Source: CAKZSB01 sp964573105 (GTDB lineage: Bacteria; Pseudomonadota; Gammaproteobacteria; Granulosicoccales; Granulosicoccaceae). From it: DNA of 64,000 nucleotides. Position numbers and translations under genes: made by a program. The stretch covers positions 1 to 64,000 of the forward strand of contig CAZNIS010000018.1 of assembly GCA_964573105.1 (NCBI GenBank), in the 5' to 3' direction. The first letter of the stretch is position 1, and every line of letters begins with the position of its first letter. Of this stretch, positions 16,777-25,999 are shown piece by piece. The notes beneath the pieces are model-generated. The model ran no database searches and was not told the DNA's origin. It worked only from the letters and a program-made list of their open reading frames with translations.

Positions 16777-18186
16777 ATGACACCCGACGAATTTCGCCAG
16801 GCTGGCCACGAGCTGATCGAGTTGATTGCTCGCTATCGCGAGGAAGTTGGGAGCTATTCGGTGCGAACGCCGGCCCGTCCGGGCGATCTGCTGGCCGAGC
16901 TGCCTGAGTCACCACCGCAACAGAGCCAGGACAGCGAGGCGATCATTGCCGATATCGAGCAAATGATCATGCCGCGCATGACGCACTGGCAGCACCCTTC
17001 GTTTTTTGCCTACTTTCCGGCCAATGCCGATCTTTCCAGTGTATTGGGCGATCTCGCGAGCTCCGGTCTTGGTCAACTCGGGTTGAACTGGCAGGCCAGT
17101 CCACCGCTGACCGAGCTCGAAGACCGCATGTGTGACTGGCTGCGGCAGATGATCGGCTTGTCCAGTAGCTGGTCCGGCGTGATACAGGACACCGCCTCGG
17201 GCGCAACGCTGGTGGCGCTATTGTGTGCTCGCGAACGCGCGAGCGATCACGGCCAGACGCGCGATGGTCTGCGCGATCAGTCCGAATTGATGGTCTATTC
17301 GTCGGTGCAGGCCCACAGCTCGGTCGACAAGGCCGCACTGCTGGCGGGCTTTGGCCGCAATCAGGTTCACGCCTGCCGGGTCCTGCCAGACTACTCTGTC
17401 GACGTCGCCGACATGCGTCGCCAAATCGAGGCCGACATCGCGGCTGGCAAAAAGCCCTGTGCCATTGTCGGCTGTACCGGCACCACCGCGACCACCGCCA
17501 TGGACGATATCGCCGGGCTTGCCGAATTGGCGGTCGAGTTTGACTGCTGGCTGCATGTCGATGGCGCCATGGCGGGTAGCGCGATGATCCTGCCCGAGAT
17601 GCGCCATTTGTGGGATGGCATTGAGCGCGCCGATTCCGTGGTGTTCAACCCGCACAAATGGCTGGGCGCGGTGTTTGACTGCTCGGTCTATCTGATTCGC
17701 GATCCGCAGCACCTGGTGCGCGTGATGAGCACCAATCCCAGCTACCTGCAAACCGCCGCGGACGGCGAGGTGAAAAACTATCGAGACTGGGGGATTCCGC
17801 TGGGCCGGCGATTCCGCGCTATGAAGCTCTGGTGGCTGATTCGCAGCGAGGGTATTGCGGGTTTACAGGCGCGGCTGCGACGCGATCTCGACAATGCGCG
17901 CTGGCTGGCAGAACAGGTGGAGGCCGAGTCCGGCTGGCAACTGCTGGCGCCGGTTGCGCTGCAGACTCTTTGCGTGTTGCACACACCGGCCGGCCTGCCG
18001 GCGGAGGCGCTGAATGAGCACACGCAGCGCTGGTGTGAGTCAATCAACGCCTCGGGCGATGCCATGCTCACGCCGGCGATGCTGAATGATCGCTGGATGG
18101 TGCGGGTCTCGATCGGCGCGCTCGGCACCACGCGAGCTGATGTCGAGGCCTTGTGGCAGCGAATGCGGGCCGCAGTTAACGAATAA
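16777..18186 (+). CDS. Group II pyridoxal-phosphate decarboxylase (aromatic-L-amino-acid/tyrosine decarboxylase-like)
   Basis: A 469-aa PLP enzyme. The Schiff-base lysine is K294 in the signature FNPHKWLG. HWQHPSFFAYFPAN, GVIQDTASGATLVAL and WLHVDGAMAGSAMI are the expected surrounding motifs of aromatic-amino-acid decarboxylases. Family members usually have HVDAAYAG where this protein has HVDGAMAG, so substrate preference may differ. The gene has its own upstream region and is followed after 68 bases by a small gene and glmS. Tryptamine/tyramine-type products are possible, but the substrate is not proven. Confidence 0.9.
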   Translation: MTPDEFRQAGHELIELIARYREEVGSYSVRTPARPGDLLAELPESPPQQSQDSEAIIADIEQMIMPRMTHWQHPSFFAYFPANADLSSVLGDLASSGLGQLGLNWQASPPLTELEDRMCDWLRQMIGLSSSWSGVIQDTASGATLVALLCARERASDHGQTRDGLRDQSELMVYSSVQAHSSVDKAALLAGFGRNQVHACRVLPDYSVDVADMRRQIEADIAAGKKPCAIVGCTGTTATTAMDDIAGLAELAVEFDCWLHVDGAMAGSAMILPEMRHLWDGIERADSVVFNPHKWLGAVFDCSVYLIRDPQHLVRVMSTNPSYLQTAADGEVKNYRDWGIPLGRRFRAMKLWWLIRSEGIAGLQARLRRDLDNARWLAEQVEAESGWQLLAPVALQTLCVLHTPAGLPAEALNEHTQRWCESINASGDAMLTPAMLNDRWMVRVSIGALGTTRADVEALWQRMRAAVNE

Positions 18187-18254
18187 GCTGGATAATCTGC
18201 CCGGATTCGGGCAGAAAAATGGTAAATTGTGCGATTTGATGGTGTCCTGTCGTC

Positions 18255-18527
18255 ATGGATTCGCGGCAATACCCGGATGAGTTGATCGCACACCTGACAG
18301 CGCTGACTGCACTGTCAGCGGCTGATGCCGAGCGTGTCATCGACGAGATCTTTGCTTACTACCGCGAGCCCGTCGACGCGTTTGTGGCTCGCCGCCACCT
18401 GCAACTGCAGGCCGAGGGTTTGCAAAATGCGCAGATTTTTCGGCGCATTCAGGGTGAACTCTCCGGGCTGCGGTTTCCGGCCCCGGCACTTAGCGAGCGT
18501 CAGATCAGACGCATAATTTATGGCTAG
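18255..18527 (+). CDS. Small conserved-looking protein, unknown function
   Basis: A 90-aa, mostly helical, Arg/Gln/Ala-rich protein (MDSRQYPDELIAHLTALTA, VIDEIFAYYREPVDAFVARRH, RFPAPALSERQIRRIIYG). It ends 11 bases before glmS and probably shares its transcript. No catalytic motif, signal or membrane segment is seen. Codon phase and tight spacing to glmS support a real gene; I do not recognise the family. Confidence 0.65.
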   Translation: MDSRQYPDELIAHLTALTALSAADAERVIDEIFAYYREPVDAFVARRHLQLQAEGLQNAQIFRRIQGELSGLRFPAPALSERQIRRIIYG

Positions 18528-18538
18528 GTGACAGGAAT

Positions 18539-20362
18539 ATGTGCGGAATTGTGGGGTATACCGGCGGGCGAGCAGCGGCGCCGGTTTTGTTGTCAGGGCT
18601 CAGGCGGCTCGAATATCGTGGCTATGACTCATCCGGCATCGCGCTGATCTCGCGCAAGCGGCTGCGTTGCTGGAAAGCGGCGGGCAAGCTGCAGGAGCTG
18701 GAAAGCCAGTTGCCGGAAAATCTGCCCGGTCGCTACGGCATCGGGCACACTCGCTGGGCCACCCACGGCAAACCCTCCAACGAGAACGCCCATCCGCATC
18801 TCGATGCCGATGTCAGCACCGCGATTGTGCACAACGGCATTATCGAAAACGCCGTCATGCTGCGCGAGATGCTGCAGGGCGAGGGTGTGGAGATGGTTTC
18901 CGAAACGGACAGCGAGGTGCTGGCGCACCTGATTGCCCGCGCGGATGGCGAATCACTGCAGCAGCGGGTCTTGCACTGCCTTGCGCAGGTTCGAGGCGCC
19001 TGGGGGGTGGTGGTTGCCAGCACCGCCGAGCCCGATACGCTGATCGCTGCGCGCAACGGCAGCCCGGTGATTCTTGGCATCGGCGAGGGCGAGATGTTTG
19101 TCGCGTCTGATGCGTCGGCGCTCGCGCGCTACACGCGTCAGGTCGTGCATCTGGATGATGGTGAGGTCGCGATCGTTCGCCCCGATGGTTTCGAGGTGAT
19201 CGCCCTCGATGCGCAGCCCATGACCAAAACCGCCATCACCATTGAGGCCAGCACCGAAGACTATGAGCGCGGTGGCTTCGAGCATTTCATGCGCAAGGAA
19301 ATTCAGGAGCAGCCCGAGGCTGTTGCGCGCACCCTGAGTGGCCGGCTCGATGAACGGTTTAACACCGCGCATCTCGGCGGGCTCAACCTGACTGCGCGCG
19401 AGCTACTCGATATTCGTCGCATCAAGATACTCGGCTGTGGCTCGGCCTACTATGCGGGTATCAGCGGTGCGGGCATGATAGAGACTCTGGCCCGTATTCC
19501 AGCAAGCGCCGAACCCGCCGCCGAGTTTCGCTATCGCAACCCGGTGATCGAGAGCGACACGCTCTATATCGTTGTCAGTCAGTCCGGTGAGACTTTCGAT
19601 ACCCTGGCGGCGCTGCGTGAGGTTCAGCGAAAAGGGGGGCGAGTGCTCGGTATCGTCAATGCGGTTGGCAGCACCATTGCACGCGAAGTGGACGGCGGTG
19701 TGTACATGCACGCGGGGCCTGAGATCTCTGTTGCATCGACCAAAGTCTACACCTGCATGAATGTGGTTTTTGCGCTGCTGGCGCTACATCTGGGGCGGGT
19801 GCGGGATATGTCGCCGCAACAGGGGTGCAAGATGATTGAAGGCCTGCAAGTGCTGCCGCAGCAGATCGAGCAGGCGCTGACTGATGAGGCGCACATCGCC
19901 GCTGTCGCCGGTCACTACGCGAACTGCAACTCGGCCTTTTTCATAGGCCGTGCCGCGGCCTGGCCGGCGGCACTTGAGGGGGCCCAGAAACTCAAAGAGA
20001 TATCCTATCTGCACGCTGAGGCCTATCCCTCATCAGAACTCAAACACGGGCCGCTGGCGCTGGTAGATGCCGACATGCCCACTATCGCGATCGTGCCCGA
20101 TGACGACCTGCTGGAAAAATCACTCGCCTCAATAGAGGAGGTCGCGGCGCGCTCCGGGCCTGTGATCGCCGTGACCAACAGCGAGGATCAGCGCGTGACG
20201 GCGCTTGCTGATCACGTACTGCGGGCGCCGGTGGCCAGTGCGCTGCTGAGCCCGATACTGCTGGGCATTCCATTGCAGTTGTTCGCCTATCACTGTGCAA
20301 TCGCACGTGGGCTCGATGTCGATCAGCCGCGCAATCTTGCCAAGAGTGTTACCGTGGAATAG
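18539..20362 (+). CDS. glmS: Glutamine--fructose-6-phosphate aminotransferase (isomerizing)
   Basis: A 607-aa enzyme making glucosamine-6-phosphate from fructose-6-phosphate and glutamine, the entry to peptidoglycan and LPS amino sugars. The N-terminal nucleophile is C2 (MCGIVGYTG). The glutaminase domain shows RRLEYRGYDSSGIAL, HTRWATHGKPSNENAHPH and the IVHNGIIEN motif. Two SIS domains follow (GCGSAYYAGISG, VVSQSGETFDTLAALRE) and the C-terminus is LAKSVTVE as in the family. Length is full. Confidence 0.98.
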   Translation: MCGIVGYTGGRAAAPVLLSGLRRLEYRGYDSSGIALISRKRLRCWKAAGKLQELESQLPENLPGRYGIGHTRWATHGKPSNENAHPHLDADVSTAIVHNGIIENAVMLREMLQGEGVEMVSETDSEVLAHLIARADGESLQQRVLHCLAQVRGAWGVVVASTAEPDTLIAARNGSPVILGIGEGEMFVASDASALARYTRQVVHLDDGEVAIVRPDGFEVIALDAQPMTKTAITIEASTEDYERGGFEHFMRKEIQEQPEAVARTLSGRLDERFNTAHLGGLNLTARELLDIRRIKILGCGSAYYAGISGAGMIETLARIPASAEPAAEFRYRNPVIESDTLYIVVSQSGETFDTLAALREVQRKGGRVLGIVNAVGSTIAREVDGGVYMHAGPEISVASTKVYTCMNVVFALLALHLGRVRDMSPQQGCKMIEGLQVLPQQIEQALTDEAHIAAVAGHYANCNSAFFIGRAAAWPAALEGAQKLKEISYLHAEAYPSSELKHGPLALVDADMPTIAIVPDDDLLEKSLASIEEVAARSGPVIAVTNSEDQRVTALADHVLRAPVASALLSPILLGIPLQLFAYHCAIARGLDVDQPRNLAKSVTVE

Positions 20363-20417
20363 CGGTTGTCGCGTCGTTGCTTGCTGACTATGATGGCCTG
20401 AAAACGGGGAGGCGGTC

Positions 20418-21479
20418 ATGGGCGAAAAACTTGATATCGATACACTCAAGAAACTGCAGTGGAAGATCATGGAGAACGTTGCCGCCTCGGCATTGATTCC
20501 ACTGATGAGAATAGGCGATGAGCTGGGGCTATTTGCCACGCTGCAATCAATTGGTCCTGCCAGTGCAGAGGCGTTGGCGAACGCGGCATCAATCGATGCG
20601 CGCTATGCGCGCGAGTGGCTGCTGGCGTTGTCGGCAGCTGGCTATGTGACCTACACAGATGCCGACGACACGTTCCACCTCAGTGCTGAACAGGCGGCCG
20701 TGTTTGCCGATGAAAACAGTCCCGCGCTAATGATTGGCGCCTACGATCTGCTGGCTGGTATGGTGGCCAACGAAGATGTCGTCAAAGCGGCTTTTCCAAC
20801 CGGGGAAGGTGTCGCCTACGAGCGTGCGCACCCGTGTATATTTCAAGGCACGGCGCGTTTTTTTAAACCTTCCTACGCCACCAATCTGATCGCCAAGTGG
20901 TTGCCCAAAGTGGATGGCGTGGTCGATAAGCTGCAAAACGGTGGCCGCTTCGCCGACATCGGCTGTGGCTTTGGCGTCTCCACCATGATGATTGCCGAAG
21001 CCTTTCCACAAGCCGAGATTACCGGATTCGATATTCACGCCGACTCGATCGCATCGGCGAAAAAGCTCGCGGCCGACGCCGGTCTGTCGGAACGCATTCA
21101 GTATCACGAGGCCAGTGCCAAGAGCTACCCGGGTGAATACGACGTGCTGGCATTTTTCGATTGTCTGCACGATATGGGTGATCCGCTGGGAGCGGCGCAT
21201 TATGCCTGCGAGCACATGCGAGAGGGTGGCGTGATCATGTTGATCGAGCCGTCGGCCAAAGACAATCCGGTCGATAACATGAACACGATTGGCCAGATGT
21301 ACTACAGCTTTTCTACCATGGGTTGTGTGCCGACATCCAAGTCGCAGGAAGTGGGGCTCGCACTGGGCGCGCAAGCGGGGCCGGCGCGGCTGTGCAGCAT
21401 TTTGCAAGAGGCTGGTTTTCGCGACGCCACTGTGGCACATAAAACGGCAACCAATATGGTGATCGCGGCCAGAAAGTAG
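20418..21479 (+). CDS. Class I SAM-dependent methyltransferase with winged-helix N-terminal domain
   Basis: A 353-aa protein with a good GGGGAGG ribosome site before the ATG. Residues ~1-90 form a winged-helix dimerisation domain (LGLFATLQSIGPASAEALANAAS, YAREWLLALSAAGYV). The Rossmann part begins FADIGCGFGVSTMMIAEAFP (motif I) and has ITGFDIHADSIASAKK and DVLAFFDCLHDMGDP. This arrangement resembles O-methyltransferase-like proteins of bacterial and animal origin. Substrate unknown. It lies alone between glmS and the Gfo/Idh/MocA trio. Confidence 0.82.
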   Translation: MGEKLDIDTLKKLQWKIMENVAASALIPLMRIGDELGLFATLQSIGPASAEALANAASIDARYAREWLLALSAAGYVTYTDADDTFHLSAEQAAVFADENSPALMIGAYDLLAGMVANEDVVKAAFPTGEGVAYERAHPCIFQGTARFFKPSYATNLIAKWLPKVDGVVDKLQNGGRFADIGCGFGVSTMMIAEAFPQAEITGFDIHADSIASAKKLAADAGLSERIQYHEASAKSYPGEYDVLAFFDCLHDMGDPLGAAHYACEHMREGGVIMLIEPSAKDNPVDNMNTIGQMYYSFSTMGCVPTSKSQEVGLALGAQAGPARLCSILQEAGFRDATVAHKTATNMVIAARK

Positions 21480-21526
21480 ACGTCGTCAGTAACCGTTACT
21501 TCCAGCGATCAGATCAGAATTAAAAG

Positions 21527-22549
21527 ATGATAAAACCACTCAAAGTCGCTCTCGTCGGCTGCGGCATGGCGGCCGGCCCGCATGCAAGATCGCTTCAGGA
21601 TTTATCTGCTGAGATCACCGTCGCCGGTGTCTATTCGCGCACCGCCAAACGCCGCGCCGAATTTGCCCGCCAGTACGGGTTTGATGAGATTTCAGATCTT
21701 GTGCAGATCACCGATGATGACACTATCGATGCGGTCATCGTAATCACACCGCCGGATCAGCGTATGGCGCTGGTGGATTCACTCGCTGCGGCTGGCAAGC
21801 ATCTGCTGATGGAAAAGCCGTTGGAGCGAGGCAGTGCCGCAGCACAGCAAATTGTAGACGTCTGCCAGCGGCATGAAGTCAAACTGGGCGTCGTGTTGCA
21901 GCATCGTTTTCGCAACGCTTCGATGCAACTGAAAGCGCTGATCGACAGTGGTGATCTGGGGCAGATTGGTCTGGTGCAGGCAATGGTGCCATGGTGGCGC
22001 GAGCAGAGTTACTATGATGAACCGGGCCGCGGCAGTTATCAGCGCGATGGCGGCGGGGTGCTGATCAGCCAGGCGATTCACACACTCGATTTGATGATGC
22101 ATCTGTGCGGGCCGGTGGCACAGGTGCAGTCGATGGCGGCGACAACTTCACTGCATCAGATGGAGTCAGAAGATTTTGTCGCTGCAGGACTAATGTTTGA
22201 CAATGCCGCACCGGGCTCGCTGATGGCAACCACTGCTGCCTTCCCGGGTAGCGCTGAGTCGTTGACCATAGTGGCGCAAAACGCCACCGCTCACCTGGCC
22301 GCTGGCACACTCAATCTACGCTGGCGCGACGGTCGCACCGATACGATTGGCGAAGGCAGCGGCACCGGTGGCGGGGCCGACCCGATGGCGTTTCCGCACG
22401 ACTGGCATCGCGATCTGATCGCTGATTTCGCCGCCGCCATTCGTGAATCACGTCATCCTGGTGTCAGCGGTGCCGATGGCTTGCGTGTACACCGATTGAT
22501 CGATGCATTGATTCAATCATCGCGCGACCAACGGCTGGTGGCGTTGTGA
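21527..22549 (+). CDS. Gfo/Idh/MocA family oxidoreductase (first of three)
   Basis: A 340-aa NAD(P)-dependent dehydrogenase. The N-terminal Rossmann fold begins LKVALVGCGMAAGPHARSL. The family motif EKP appears in KHLLMEKPLERG, and GVLISQAIHTLDLMMHLCGP carries the His/Asp residues expected of the substrate site. Members oxidise sugars, inositols or related polyols. It is followed after 37 bases by a second and then a third member, all on one strand, suggesting a stepwise pathway or paralogous subunits. Substrate not determinable. Confidence 0.88.
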   Translation: MIKPLKVALVGCGMAAGPHARSLQDLSAEITVAGVYSRTAKRRAEFARQYGFDEISDLVQITDDDTIDAVIVITPPDQRMALVDSLAAAGKHLLMEKPLERGSAAAQQIVDVCQRHEVKLGVVLQHRFRNASMQLKALIDSGDLGQIGLVQAMVPWWREQSYYDEPGRGSYQRDGGGVLISQAIHTLDLMMHLCGPVAQVQSMAATTSLHQMESEDFVAAGLMFDNAAPGSLMATTAAFPGSAESLTIVAQNATAHLAAGTLNLRWRDGRTDTIGEGSGTGGGADPMAFPHDWHRDLIADFAAAIRESRHPGVSGADGLRVHRLIDALIQSSRDQRLVAL

Positions 22550-22586
22550 CTTTCTCATTGATAACTATCTGACAGGCTAATCGCTA

Positions 22587-23615
22587 ATGGGTGATTTAAA
22601 AGTGGCGGTGCTGGGCATCGATCATCGTCATTGTTACGGTATGCTGGCTGGCATGCAGGATGTCGGCTGCACCTGTGTGGGATGGTGGACAGAAGGGCAG
22701 CCCGGCACGCTCGACGGCTTTGTCAAACGCTTTCCCGACATTCCGCGTGTAGCCGATCGTGCACAGCTATTAGCTGATCCGCAAGTTGATCTGGTGTTGA
22801 TTGCCGATATTCCCGCCCGCCGGGCCGATCTTGCGATTGAGGCGATGCAGGCCGGCAAGGATGTGATGACCGACAAGCCTGGCTGCACCACCATGGAACA
22901 GTTGCAAAGATTGCAAGAGACTGTCGCGCACACCGGTCGCATCTGGTCAATCGATTTCTCCGAGCGTTTTGAAGTGCCCTGTGTCGCGCGTGCGGCCAAG
23001 CTTGTGGCCGACGGCGCCATCGGGCGAGTGGTGCAAACCATGGGTGTTGGCCCGCACCGGCTTAACCTGCCCACGCGCCCCGACTGGTTCTTTGAGCGCG
23101 ATCAGTTTGGCGGCATACTGTGCGATATCGCCTCGCATCAGATCGATCAGTTCCTTTATTTTACCGATTCCACCGATGCTGAAATCGTTGCAAGCAGCGT
23201 CGGCAACTTTGCCAATCCATCGCACCCGGAACTCGAGGATTTTGGCGAGATCCTGCTGCGCAGTGAGTCGGCGCAAGGCTACATCCGCGTCGACTGGTAC
23301 ACCCCGGATGCGTTGCCAAACTGGGGTGACGGGCGGCTGCTGCTGTTGGGCACGGAGGGTACGATAGAGATGCGAAAATACGTCGATGTCGCCAGTCGCG
23401 ACGGCACTGATCATCTCTATCTCGTCAACGGCGATCGCTGTGAATACGTCGATGCGTCCGACGAACCGCTGAATTACTTTGCGGATCTGAAAAACGACGT
23501 GCTCCATCGCACTGCATCGGCGATGTCACAGACGCACTGTTTTAAAGTGATGGAGCTTGCGCTTCAGGCGCAAGCGCATGCGCAGCGACGCGGCAATCTG
23601 ACGGGGGCGGTGTGA
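22587..23615 (+). CDS. Gfo/Idh/MocA family oxidoreductase (second of three)
   Basis: A 342-aa protein. The N-terminus (LKVAVLGIDHRHCYGMLAGM) lacks the full G-x-G-x-x-G pattern of the first paralog. The lysine motif appears as KDVMTDKPGCTTM (DKP instead of EKP), and the substrate-side motif is GGILCDIASHQIDQFLYFT. Its stop TGA overlaps the GTG start of the next gene, so translation of the two is coupled. Confidence 0.85.
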   Translation: MGDLKVAVLGIDHRHCYGMLAGMQDVGCTCVGWWTEGQPGTLDGFVKRFPDIPRVADRAQLLADPQVDLVLIADIPARRADLAIEAMQAGKDVMTDKPGCTTMEQLQRLQETVAHTGRIWSIDFSERFEVPCVARAAKLVADGAIGRVVQTMGVGPHRLNLPTRPDWFFERDQFGGILCDIASHQIDQFLYFTDSTDAEIVASSVGNFANPSHPELEDFGEILLRSESAQGYIRVDWYTPDALPNWGDGRLLLLGTEGTIEMRKYVDVASRDGTDHLYLVNGDRCEYVDASDEPLNYFADLKNDVLHRTASAMSQTHCFKVMELALQAQAHAQRRGNLTGAV

Positions 23616-24700
23616 GTTTTCGCGTCGCCATCCTGGGTGCCGGCATCGGTGCCCAGCACCTCGATGCATTCATGCAGTTGCCGCATGCGTTTCAGGTGGT
23701 GGTGATTTGTGATCGCGATGAATCGCGCGCTGCAGAACTTGTGCCGGCTGGCGCATCGATTGAGATTCAGTCAAGCATTGATGACGTACTGGCCAGAACC
23801 GACATCGACATTGTCGACATCTGTCTGCCGCCGGCGCTGCACGGACCGGTTGCGTTGCAGGCAATGGCTTGTGGCAAGCATGTGATTTGCGAAAAGCCGC
23901 TGGCCACCAGTGTGCAACAAGGCAGGCGTATGGCCGATGCCGCAGTGGAATTTAATCGCGTACTCAATCCGGTATTTCAATATCGCTACGGCCACAGTAT
24001 CTTTCAACTGCAGGCGTTAGTCGATGCCGATCTGGCGGGCAAGCCGCTGGCCGGCACGCTCGAGACACACTGGAATCGTGATGCGGTCTATTACGCCAAT
24101 CCCTGGCGCGGCAGCTGGGCGGGAGAGTATGGCGGTGCGGTAGTCACCCATGCGATTCACAGTCACGATCTGATTAGTCGGTTCTTTGGTGCGATCACGC
24201 AGGTCAGTGCCATGCTCGATACCCGGGTAAACGCAATAGAGACAGACGACTGCGCGGCACTGTCGTTCGCCACCAGGTCGGGCGCGCTGGTGACGTCATC
24301 CGTGACACTGGGTGCTGCTCGTGACACCTCCAGAATTCGACTGGTGTTTGATCAGTTGACCGTTGAAAGCGCACGCGAGCCCTATGCGCCCGGGCAGCGT
24401 GCGTGGCAGTTTCAGGCGCGTGATACGAGTCGACAACAACAAGTAGATGATTGTATTGCCGCACTTGGCACTGCTGATCCGCAATGGCAGGGATACGCTG
24501 GCCAATTCAGTGCATTGGCGGCGCATCTGGCCGGCAGACCGGGTGACATCGTTACCGCTGAGGACGGTGTGCAATCGCTGGAACTGGTGGCGGCAATTTA
24601 TGAATCGGCGCGCAGCGGTAGGCGAATGCAATTGCCACTGGACCCTGAGTCAGACCTCTATCGAGACTGGTCGGCCGGGCGAGTTGTCACAGACGCGTAA
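23612..24700 (+). CDS. Gfo/Idh/MocA family oxidoreductase (third of three)
   Basis: A 362-aa protein beginning with GTG in a GTGA overlap with the preceding stop. It has the complete Rossmann motif VAILGAGIGAQHLDAF, the EKP motif in KHVICEKPLATS and EYGGAVVTHAIHSHDLISRFFG at the substrate site. More canonical than the second member. The three genes appear to form one operon; no transporter or kinase accompanies them here, so the pathway cannot be named. Confidence 0.88.
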   Translation: MSFRVAILGAGIGAQHLDAFMQLPHAFQVVVICDRDESRAAELVPAGASIEIQSSIDDVLARTDIDIVDICLPPALHGPVALQAMACGKHVICEKPLATSVQQGRRMADAAVEFNRVLNPVFQYRYGHSIFQLQALVDADLAGKPLAGTLETHWNRDAVYYANPWRGSWAGEYGGAVVTHAIHSHDLISRFFGAITQVSAMLDTRVNAIETDDCAALSFATRSGALVTSSVTLGAARDTSRIRLVFDQLTVESAREPYAPGQRAWQFQARDTSRQQQVDDCIAALGTADPQWQGYAGQFSALAAHLAGRPGDIVTAEDGVQSLELVAAIYESARSGRRMQLPLDPESDLYRDWSAGRVVTDA

Positions 24701-24772
24701 CGGCGGAGGCGTGCGGCAAGACTCGAACGTTGTCGCTACATTCAGCTTGCATGAGTGCCAGTCTGGCGCACA

Positions 24773-25954
24773 CTACGCAGGCAATTTTAACGCAAAAACT
24801 GGCTGTGGCTGCGCCACACCCTTCATGTCATGCCTGCCCAGATCAATCGTATCGACGCCGGATAATTGTGCCACCTCGGCAGAGAGCAGCAATGGGTGAT
24901 TCAGTGATTTGGTCAGGCTCTCCAGTCGTGCGGTGCGATTGACCGCAGGGCCCATCACGGTGAAGTCGAGCCGATCCGTCGAGCCCACGTTGCCATAGAT
25001 CACCTCGCCAAAATGTAGTCCAACACCAAATTTAATCGGTGGCAGAGCGTCGTCTGTTCGCTGTTGATTGATAGTGTCGATCTGTTCGAAAGCATTTTTC
25101 GCTGCGTTGACAGCCGACTGACAAACCTGTTGCCGGGTGAGTCCGTGTTCCTGCGGAAAAACAATCAGCATCGCATCGCCGATAAAACGCAGTATTTCGC
25201 CGCCGCAGGCGACAACGCAATCGGCGATGGTTTCAAAGTAGGAATTGAGCATTGCCAACAGCGCGTCTGGTGCCAGCGATTCTGTCAGTGGGGTGAAGTC
25301 GCGCAGATCGCTGAACCACATTGCGGCCTGAATCGTTTCGCCATCGCCGCGCTTGATCGCGCCGCGCATAATGCGTTCACCGGTGCGCGGTCCCACGTAG
25401 GTGTTCAATAGCGTTGTGGCGACCTGGCGTGTGGCGTGAACTTCGATAATCGGTGAGATGGTTTTTGTGATCTCGACCAGGGCGTCGATTTCATCATCAT
25501 TGAAGCCGCCCGGCGCGTCACAAGTAAAGTTCGCTATGTTCAGTGCACCGTCGCTAAAGTGTGTGGGAATCGCGACATAGTCGGTACCACCCAGGCTCGC
25601 CTGTTCGTGCAGCAGGCGATGATCGCGGGTGTTGTCCAGATCAGTCAGCTGGCGTCGATACCAGGTGCCAGTTTCCAGTACCTTCTGGATTGGGCTGTTG
25701 TGGTATTCGCCCGTCGATTCAATCCCGTGATGGCCGATCCAGATCACCGCGTTGCCCTCGCTGCGACTCCAGGCGTATGCCCAAACGGAAATCTGTGGAT
25801 GGATGGTACGAAAGCCGATCCTGAAGCGAATGATGTTCAGTCCCTGCGCGTTGAACGTATCGCTAAAAGCGGCGACAAAAGCCAGCGGGTCGCCGATCAG
25901 GCGTCCGGTCTCTGTCAGCCAGTGCTGAATGTTACCGACGGCATCTTGCTTCAT
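24773..25954 (-). CDS. Adenylate/guanylate cyclase domain-containing protein
   Basis: A 393-aa protein from the ATG at 25954; an in-frame TTG at 25978 would add eight residues. The N-terminal ~200 residues form a sensor-like region (VGNIQHWLTETGRLIGDP, FNDDEIDALVEITKTISP) of GAF-like character. The C-terminal class III cyclase domain shows MWFSDLRDFTPLTE (first metal Asp), RFIGDAMLIVFP (second metal Asp) and FGVGLHFGEVIYGNVGSTDRLDFTVMGPAVNRTARLE, with the Asn/Arg transition-state pair. A soluble cyclase making cAMP or cGMP is expected. It lies 45 bases after the MocR gene on the same strand. Confidence 0.88.
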   Translation of the reverse strand: MKQDAVGNIQHWLTETGRLIGDPLAFVAAFSDTFNAQGLNIIRFRIGFRTIHPQISVWAYAWSRSEGNAVIWIGHHGIESTGEYHNSPIQKVLETGTWYRRQLTDLDNTRDHRLLHEQASLGGTDYVAIPTHFSDGALNIANFTCDAPGGFNDDEIDALVEITKTISPIIEVHATRQVATTLLNTYVGPRTGERIMRGAIKRGDGETIQAAMWFSDLRDFTPLTESLAPDALLAMLNSYFETIADCVVACGGEILRFIGDAMLIVFPQEHGLTRQQVCQSAVNAAKNAFEQIDTINQQRTDDALPPIKFGVGLHFGEVIYGNVGSTDRLDFTVMGPAVNRTARLESLTKSLNHPLLLSAEVAQLSGVDTIDLGRHDMKGVAQPQPVFALKLPA

Positions 25955-25999
25955 CGCATCATCTGCCAGATTGCTCAAGCGTCCATTGTAACGCTTTGT

